5,130 nucleotides of DNA from an uncultured Clostridia bacterium (GTDB taxonomy: Bacteria > Bacillota > Clostridia > Oscillospirales > Acutalibacteraceae). A program made the translations under genes and the position numbers. The notes beneath the pieces are model-generated. The model had not been told where the DNA came from. It ran no database searches and saw only the letters and a program-made list of their open reading frames with translations. Position 1 is the first letter of the stretch; each line of letters begins with the position of its first letter. The stretch covers positions 1-5,130 of the forward strand of contig CAMCIX010000138.1 in the NCBI GenBank assembly GCA_945875045.1, written 5' to 3'. Shown piece by piece: positions 1 through 5,130 of this stretch.

Positions 1-2999
1 TAGCCCTGCCTTATGGCGCTGGGAATTTCGTTACTGCCGTCGCTTATCTTTTTAAGGGCGTGGGTGCGTATTCCGTTTGCCTTTAGGAATTTAGCCGTCC
101 CCTCGGTCGCCTGAATGTTAAAGCCCATATTGTAGAAACGGCGGATTAGGGGGAGCGCCTCCTCCTTGTCCTTATCGGCAACCGTTACTAAGACCGTGCC
201 GTAGTTCATAACGCTCATTCCGCTTGCCTTAAGCGCCTTGTAAAGCGCCCTCGTCAGCTTATCGTCATAGCCTATCGCCTCTCCCGTAGATTTCATTTCG
301 GGGGAGAGATACGCGTCAAGTCCTCTAAGCTTTGAGAAGGAGAAGGCGGGAACCTTAACGTACCAACGCTTTTTCTCCTCGGGGTAAATTTTGTCAAAGC
401 CCTGTTCCTTAAGGGATTTTCCTAAAATAACAAGGGTGGCTATATCCGCAAGGCTGTAGCCCGTCGCCTTTGATAAAAACGGCACTGTGCGGGAGGAGCG
501 GGGATTAACCTCAATTATATAAACATTTTCGTCCTTATCCACAATAAACTGGATATTGTAAAGCCCCACAATGCCGATACCCAGTCCCAGCTTCTTTGTG
601 TAGTCAAGTATTGTGTCCTTAGTCTTTTGGCTGATACTAAAGGTCGGGTAAACGCTTATCGAGTCGCCTGAGTGAATACCCGTGCGCTCTACAAGCTCCA
701 TAATACCGGGTACGAACACGTCGGTTCCGTCGCAGATGGCGTCAACCTCCAACTCCTTGCCCGAGATGTATTTATCGACAAGCACCGGCTTGTCCTCGTC
801 AATTTCAACGGCGGTGCGAAGATAGCGGCGAAGCTGCTCCTCGTCGGCGACAATCTGCATTGCCCTGCCGCCCAATACGAAGGAGGGGCGGACAAGCACG
901 GGGTAGCCTATCTCCTTTGCCGCCCGAACTCCGTCCTCAATTTTGGTGACCGCCTGACCCCGAGGCTGGGGAATATCAAGCTCTTTTAATACCTTTTCAA
1001 ACAAATCGCGGTTTTCGGCGCGGTCGATAGCCTCGCAATCCGTACCGATTATTTTAACCCCACGGCGGTTAAGGCTGTCCGACAGATTTATTGCGGTCTG
1101 ACCGCCCAACGAAGCTATTACCCCCACGGGATTTTCAAGGTGGATAATGTTCATAACGTCCTCGGTGCAAAGGGGTTCAAAATACAGCTTGTCCGAGCAG
1201 GTGTAGTCGGTCGAGACGGTTTCGGGGTTGTTGTTAATAATTATCGCCTCAAAGCCCGAATTTTTAATGGTGGTTACCGCGTGAACGGTGGAATAGTCGA
1301 ACTCCACGCCCTGACCTATTCTGATAGGACCTGAGCCTAAAACGATAATCTTCTTTTTGTCGGACACTACCGACTCATTCTCCTCCTCGTAGGTCGAGTA
1401 GAAGTAAGGGATATAGCTTTCAAATTCGGAGGCGCAGGTGTCAATCATTTTATAAACGGGGAAAATGTTTTTCTCACAGCGGATTTTATAAATATCCTCG
1501 CCCCTCATATCCCAAAGCTTGCCGATAAATTCGTCCGAAAAGCCCATTTTTTTGGCATTATAAAGGGTATCGGTATCGCCCTTATTTTCCTTTACAAGCC
1601 GCTCCATAGCGACAATGTTTTTAACCTTTTCAAGGAAAAGCATATCGATTTTAGTCGCGTCGTAAATAAGCCCTAAATCGGTATTTCGGCGTAAAAGCTC
1701 GGCTATAGCGTAGATACGGTCGTCGGTGCCGTCGGCGATGTAGGAAAGCATTTCTTCCTCGGAATACTCGTCAAACTTCTTCATATAAAGGTGGTTTACC
1801 CCTATTTCAAGGGAGCGCGCCGCCTTTAAAAGGCTTTCTTCAATCGTTCTGCCTATGCTCATTACCTCGCCCGTCGCCTTCATCTGGGTAGAAAGCTTGT
1901 TGTTAGCCGAGGAAAATTTATCGAACGGGAAGCGCGGCATTTTGGTAACCACATAGTCGAGGGCAGGCTCGAAGGAGGCGGGGGTGTTTGCAAGCTTGAT
2001 TTCGTCAAGGTGCATACCTACCGCAATTTTAGCCGACACCCTCGCAATCGGGTAGCCGCTCGCCTTAGAAGCAAGGGCGGAGGAGCGGGAAACGCGGGGG
2101 TTTACCTCGATTACATAGTAGTTAAAGGAAAGCGGGTCGAGCGCGAACTGCACGTTACAGCCGCCCTCTATCTTAAGGGCGCGGATTATTTTAAGGGCGC
2201 TGTCCCTTAGCATATGGTATTCCTTGTTTGTAAGGGTCTGGGAGGGGCAGACTACAATAGAGTCGCCCGTATGAATACCCACAGGGTCGATATTTTCCAT
2301 ATTACAAACGGTAATCGCAGTGTCGTTAGCGTCCCTTATTACCTCGTATTCAATCTCCTTATATCCCTTAATACTTTTCTCCACCAAAACCTGATGAACG
2401 GGGGAAAGCTCCAACGCTCCGCGCAGTATCTCGGCACATTCTTCCCTGTTATCGGCAAAGCCGCCGCCCGTGCCGCCTAAGGTAAATGCGGGGCGCAGTA
2501 CTACGGGATAGCCGATTTCCTCCGCCGCCTTTAAGCCGTCCTCCATATTTTCGGCTATAACCGAGCTTAAAACAGGCTCGCCTATCTCCTCGCAAAGCTC
2601 CTTGAACAGCTCCCTGTCCTCGGCTCTTTCAATGCTTTCGCTGCTTGTTCCCAAAAGCTCGGCGTTGCACTCGCGCAAAACGCCCTTTTTCTCTAACTGC
2701 ATCGCAAGGTTAAGTCCCGTCTGACCGCCTATGCCCGGCACAATCGCGTCGGGGCGCTCATAGCGGATAACCTTTGCTAAATATTCAAGTGTTAAGGGCT
2801 CCATATAAACCTTGTCGGCAATGGTAGTGTCGGTCATAATTGTCGCGGGGTTGGAGTTGCAGAGGACTACCTCGTACCCCTCCTCCTTAAGGGCTAAGCA
2901 GGCTTGCGTTCCCGCATAGTCAAACTCCGCCGCCTGACCTATTACAATAGGGCCTGAGCCTATTACAAGTATCTTTTTTAAATCGGTTCTTTTAGGCAT
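1..2999 (-). CDS. carB: Carbamoyl-phosphate synthase large subunit (3' end cut by window edge)
   Basis: This is the synthetase subunit of carbamoyl-phosphate synthase. It makes carbamoyl phosphate from bicarbonate, ammonia delivered by CarA and two ATP, for pyrimidine and arginine synthesis in the cytoplasm. The start is the ATG at 2999-2997 ([20 protein letters not shown]), preceded by GGAGGA. The frame is open for 999 codons; E. coli CarB has 1073 residues, so roughly 70 are missing. Both homologous halves are visible. The first has [17 protein letters not shown] (14-30), GGQTGLNLA (91-99), Arg129, [12 protein letters not shown] from Arg169, and [13 protein letters not shown] with Glu298 and Asn300. 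An oligomerisation region follows (about 400-550). The second half has [15 protein letters not shown] from 555, RPSFVLGG from Arg704, and [14 protein letters not shown] methylglyoxal-synthase-like allosteric domain begins near 930 ([11 protein letters not shown]) and is cut at [15 protein letters not shown]. Arg129 and Arg169 fall at the same numbers as the E. coli carboxyphosphate-site arginines. No frameshift or missing key residue was seen. Identification is secure. Confidence 0.98.
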   Translation of the reverse strand, partial: MPKRTDLKKILVIGSGPIVIGQAAEFDYAGTQACLALKEEGYEVVLCNSNPATIMTDTTIADKVYMEPLTLEYLAKVIRYERPDAIVPGIGGQTGLNLAMQLEKKGVLRECNAELLGTSSESIERAEDRELFKELCEEIGEPVLSSVIAENMEDGLKAAEEIGYPVVLRPAFTLGGTGGGFADNREECAEILRGALELSPVHQVLVEKSIKGYKEIEYEVIRDANDTAITVCNMENIDPVGIHTGDSIVVCPSQTLTNKEYHMLRDSALKIIRALKIEGGCNVQFALDPLSFNYYVIEVNPRVSRSSALASKASGYPIARVSAKIAVGMHLDEIKLANTPASFEPALDYVVTKMPRFPFDKFSSANNKLSTQMKATGEVMSIGRTIEESLLKAARSLEIGVNHLYMKKFDEYSEEEMLSYIADGTDDRIYAIAELLRRNTDLGLIYDATKIDMLFLEKVKNIVAMERLVKENKGDTDTLYNAKKMGFSDEFIGKLWDMRGEDIYKIRCEKNIFPVYKMIDTCASEFESYIPYFYSTYEEENESVVSDKKKIIVLGSGPIRIGQGVEFDYSTVHAVTTIKNSGFEAIIINNNPETVSTDYTCSDKLYFEPLCTEDVMNIIHLENPVGVIASLGGQTAINLSDSLNRRGVKIIGTDCEAIDRAENRDLFEKVLKELDIPQPRGQAVTKIEDGVRAAKEIGYPVLVRPSFVLGGRAMQIVADEEQLRRYLRTAVEIDEDKPVLVDKYISGKELEVDAICDGTDVFVPGIMELVERTGIHSGDSISVYPTFSISQKTKDTILDYTKKLGLGIGIVGLYNIQFIVDKDENVYIIEVNPRSSRTVPFLSKATGYSLADIATLVILGKSLKEQGFDKIYPEEKKRWYVKVPAFSFSKLRGLDAYLSPEMKSTGEAIGYDDKLTRALYKALKASGMSVMNYGTVLVTVADKDKEEALPLIRRFYNMGFNIQATEGTAKFLKANGIRTHALKKISDGSNEIPSAIRQG

Positions 3000-4085
3000 T
3001 TAGTTTTCCTCCATTAAGGCAATAAACTGGTCGAAAAGATAGGCGCTGTCCTGGGGACCCGGTGCGCTTTCGGGGTGGTACTGCACGCTGAAAATTTTAT
3101 TTTGCGCGTCCTTTACGCCCTCAACCGTGCCGTCAAGTATATTTAAGTGGGTTACGGTAAGCCCCGTTCCCGCAAGGCTTTCTTCCCTTACCGCATAGCT
3201 GTGGTTTTGGGAGGTAATCTCAATCTTGCCCGTTTCAAGGTTCTTTACGGGGTGGTTGCCGCCGCGGTGACCGAATTTAAGCTTGTAGGTGTGCGCCCCC
3301 GCCGCAAGAGATATTATCTGATGACCGAGACAGATTCCGAAAATCGGGTACTTGCCGCGAAGTGCTTTTACAAGCTCGATTACGGGGGTTACGTCCTCGG
3401 GGTCGCCCGGGCCGTTTGATAAGAAAATGCCGTCGGGTCTGCACTTAATAACCTCGTCGGCGGTGGTGTTGTAGGGCATAACGGTCACATTACAGCCCCG
3501 TAAGTTCAGGCTTCTTATAATATTAAGCTTTATTCCGCAGTCGATAGCGACAACATTATATTTCGCGTTCGCCGTTCTTGAATACCAGCGCTTTTTACAG
3601 CTTACCCTACTTACCGCGTCGTGGGGTACGGGGGTGTTTTTAATCTTTTCGAGCGCCTCCTCAACCGTGGTATCGGCGCTTGTTATAATGCCGCGGCGGG
3701 AGCCTAAATCCCTTATGCTCCTTGCAAGCTTTCTTGTATCAAGCCCCGAAATGCCGGGGATTTTGTACTCCTCCATAACCTCGGACAAGGTCTTTGTATA
3801 GCGGAAGTTGGAGGGCAGGTCGTTGTATTCCCGCACGATAAGCCCGCCGATTGTGGGGACTTTAGTCTCGTAGTCCTCGTCCGCAATGCCGTAGTTGCCG
3901 ATAAGCGGATAGGACATAACCACCGCCTGATAGGTGTATGACGGGTCGGAGATTATCTCCTGATACCCTACAACCGAGGTGTTGAAGACTATCTCGCACA
4001 CCCTTTCGCAGTCACAGCCGAAGCCGTAGCCGTAATATTCCGCGCCGTCCTCTAATACTAATTTTTTTCTTACTTTATCTGCCAT
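3000..4085 (-). CDS. carA: Carbamoyl-phosphate synthase small (glutaminase) subunit, complete
   Basis: This subunit hydrolyses glutamine and channels the ammonia to CarB. It has 361 residues, within the usual 355-385 range. The N-terminal CarA domain (about 1-150) carries EIVFNTSVVGYQEIISDPSY (31-50), SYPLIGNYG and GISGLDTRKLAR. The C-terminal class I glutamine amidotransferase domain starts near 175 (VVAIDCGIKLNI). It has LSNGPGDP (222-229), the nucleophile elbow GICLGHQ with catalytic Cys252, FGHRGGNHPV, TSQNHSYAV, and QYHPESAPGP with His337 and Glu339 completing the triad. The start chosen is the ATG at 4085-4083 (MADKVRKKLVL), nine bases after GGAGG. The frame stays open upstream to an ATG at 4217, but those 44 residues are pyrC coding sequence read in another frame and resemble no CarA N-terminus. 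The first 16 bases overlap the end of pyrC, and the TAA (3002-3000) directly abuts the carB ATG. Product and catalytic residues are clear. Confidence 0.98.
   Translation of the reverse strand: MADKVRKKLVLEDGAEYYGYGFGCDCERVCEIVFNTSVVGYQEIISDPSYTYQAVVMSYPLIGNYGIADEDYETKVPTIGGLIVREYNDLPSNFRYTKTLSEVMEEYKIPGISGLDTRKLARSIRDLGSRRGIITSADTTVEEALEKIKNTPVPHDAVSRVSCKKRWYSRTANAKYNVVAIDCGIKLNIIRSLNLRGCNVTVMPYNTTADEVIKCRPDGIFLSNGPGDPEDVTPVIELVKALRGKYPIFGICLGHQIISLAAGAHTYKLKFGHRGGNHPVKNLETGKIEITSQNHSYAVREESLAGTGLTVTHLNILDGTVEGVKDAQNKIFSVQYHPESAPGPQDSAYLFDQFIALMEEN
3007..3012 (-). promoter_or_regulatory. Ribosome binding site of carB inside the carA 3' end
   Basis: The minus strand reads GGAGGA here, seven bases before the carB ATG at 2999. 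It lies within the last codons of carA (Met-Glu-Glu-Asn-stop), so ribosomes finishing carA reach the carB start directly. It fixes the carB start choice. Confidence 0.85.
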
Positions 4086-5084
4086 ACCGTTTTGCCTCCG
4101 CATACCGTAATAAGATTTTTGCCGAAAACGCGCCGTCCCGCAAAGGGGGTACTGCGCCCCATAGTTAAAAATTCGTCGGGGATAACCTCGTATTCGCTGT
4201 CGAGCGCGAACACGCATATATCCTCCGTTTCTTTTATTCCAAACCGCCTTCTCGGGTTTACAGACATTAGCTCAATAAGCCTTTCAAGGGTTATTATGCC
4301 CTCCTTAACAAGGTAGGTGTAAAGCACGGGGAAGGCGGTTTCAAGCCCCACAACCCCCATAAGGCTCTTTTCAAGTCCCCTTGATTTTTCCTCTAAAGAA
4401 TGGGGCGCGTGGTCGGTCGCAATCATATCTATAGTGCCGTCCTTTATGCCCTCTATAAGAGCTAACCTGTCCCTTTCCGAACGGAGCGGGGGGTTCATTT
4501 TAAACCGTCCGTCCTCCTCTAAATCCTTATCGCTAAGCGCTAAATAGTGGGGTCCCGTCTCGCAGGTGACATCAACACCCTCAGCCTTTGCCTTTCTTAT
4601 AAGCTCCACGCTCTCTGCCGTAGAGATATGGCAGACGTGGTATTTACAGCCCGTTTCCTTAGCAAGCTTTAAATCTCTTTCAATCTGCCGCCATTCGCTT
4701 TCGGAGCTTATGCCCCTGTGACCGTGGGCGGCGGCGTACTCGCCCTTATGAATGTAACCGCCGTTTAATAGGCTGTTATCCTCGCAGTGGGCGGCTATTA
4801 TTTTATTTAGCTTTTTAGCTTCAAGCATAGCCGCCCGCATCATAGCTTCACTCTGCACTCCCCTGCCGTCGTCCGAAAAGGCGATACAGTAGGGCGAAAG
4901 CTTTTCAAAATCAACAAGCTCCTTACCCATTTCACCCTTTGTAATCGCGGCATAGGGGTGGACGCGGATTGCCGCCGTGTTCTCTATAATTCGGAGCTGT
5001 TCTTTGATATTTTCTACGCTGTCCGGCACGGGATTTAGGTTCGGCATTGTGCAAACGTCGGTATATCCGCCCCTTGCCGCCGAG
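4070..5084 (-). CDS. pyrC: Dihydroorotase, 5' end missing at the contig end
   Basis: This zinc amidohydrolase reversibly cyclises N-carbamoyl-L-aspartate to dihydroorotate, the third step of UMP synthesis. About 337 genuine residues remain, starting SAARGGYTDVCTMPNLNPV at 5083 and ending at the TAA at 4072-4070. Visible motifs, numbered from that Ser: MPNLNPVPDS (13-22), the metal-ligand loop FSDDGRG (Asp71/72), AHCED with metal ligand His99, HVCHISTAESV with His152, CETGPHYL, KMNPPLRS, and IATDHAPH with catalytic Asp224. The C-terminal barrel-closing segment has GRSTPFAGRRVFG. As I recall the Aquifex aeolicus numbering (Asp153, His180, His233, Asp305), all four differ by the same 81 residues, so about 80 N-terminal residues are absent. 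The missing part would include the first metal-binding HxH motif. These motifs fit the class I type found in Gram-positive bacteria, as opposed to the E. coli class II enzyme. The loss is an assembly-end effect rather than gene decay. An ATG at 5113 in the same frame is an adapter artefact and not a start. The 3' end overlaps carA by 16 bases. Confidence 0.97.
4095..4099 (-). promoter_or_regulatory. Ribosome binding site of carA inside pyrC
   Basis: The minus strand reads GGAGG (in context GCGGAGGCAAAACGGT before ATG), nine bases ahead of the carA ATG at 4085. It lies inside the last codons of pyrC. It supports the start at 4085 over the in-frame ATGs at 4103 and 4217. Confidence 0.85.
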
Positions 5085-5130
5085 CTGTCTCTTATACACA
5101 TCTCCGAGCCCACGAGACCTCTCTACATCT
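5085..5130 (+). other. Illumina Nextera adapter left on the contig end (artefact)
   Basis: The segment matches the known read-through structure of a tagmented library in exact order. First is the 19-base Tn5 mosaic end CTGTCTCTTATACACATCT (5085-5103). Then come the read 2 tail CCGAGCCCACGAGAC (5104-5118), an 8-base index CTCTCTAC (5119-5126) and ATCT (5127-5130), the first bases of the P7 sequence. The pyrC homology stops exactly where it begins. It is synthetic and should be trimmed. The junction could be off by a base or so where adapter and genome happen to agree. Confidence 0.97.

Noticed and set aside
672..989. Plus-strand open frame of 105 codons.
   Set aside because: It is antisense to the second ATP-grasp region of carB, which is conserved and continuous. 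The translated product shows no recognisable domain.
2010..2480. Two successive plus-strand open frames (2010-2210 and 2214-2480).
   Set aside because: Both are shadows of the first ATP-grasp half of carB on the minus strand, where family motifs such as RPAFTLGG and IEVNPR fit perfectly.
1..2999. Repeated motifs about 535-540 residues apart in carB, which could be taken as two genes or a recent tandem duplication.
   Set aside because: This is the ancient internal duplication present in all CarB proteins. The halves are diverged and in one continuous frame.
3147..3419. Plus-strand open frame of 90 codons opposite carA.
   Set aside because: It lies antisense to the glutaminase domain with its intact catalytic triad. 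No start signal or known domain supports it.
4086..4217. Possible 44-residue N-terminal extension of carA from an ATG at 4217.
   Set aside because: This stretch codes for the conserved C-terminus of pyrC in another frame. The extension resembles no CarA, and the GGAGG at 4095-4099 points to the start at 4085.
5092..5100. TTATACACA, which resembles a DnaA box and might suggest a replication origin.
   Set aside because: It is an internal part of the Tn5 mosaic end in the adapter, and no other DnaA-box cluster or AT-rich region accompanies it.
5085..5103. A Tn5/IS50-like transposon end, which might suggest a mobile element boundary.
   Set aside because: It is the engineered hyperactive mosaic end and is followed directly by Illumina read 2, index and P7 bases rather than by transposon sequence.

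Overview
The window is one end of an assembled bacterial contig. It carries three consecutive minus-strand genes of de novo pyrimidine biosynthesis, read right to left in the order pyrC (dihydroorotase, 5' end missing), carA (carbamoyl-phosphate synthase small subunit, complete) and carB (large subunit, cut by the left edge of the window). The protein sequences look like those of Clostridia (Firmicutes/Bacillota), perhaps an uncultured gut Oscillospirales/Ruminococcaceae-type organism. This rests on overall resemblance of the proteins, moderate base composition and strong GGAGG ribosome binding sites; the exact taxon cannot be fixed from the sequence alone.

Layout: 1-2999 is carB, 999 codons in one uninterrupted frame, ending inside the C-terminal allosteric domain. 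3000-4085 is carA, whose stop codon directly abuts the carB start. 4070-5084 is the genuine part of pyrC, whose 3' end overlaps carA by 16 bases. 5085-5130 is not biological DNA. It is the Illumina Nextera (Tn5) adapter: the 19-base mosaic end, the read 2 tail, an 8-base i7 index and the first bases of the P7 sequence. There is no intergenic space, so no promoter, terminator, RNA gene, repeat array or mobile element is visible.

How the genes work together: CarA releases ammonia from glutamine and passes it to CarB, which uses two ATP and bicarbonate to make carbamoyl phosphate. Aspartate carbamoyltransferase (not in the window) joins this to aspartate, and PyrC cyclises the carbamoyl-aspartate to dihydroorotate. 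The tight packing implies a single transcript with translational coupling.

I found no undescribed biological system here. The most notable observation is the unremoved adapter at the right end, which gives the visible pyrC reading frame a false N-terminus (containing MCIRDS).
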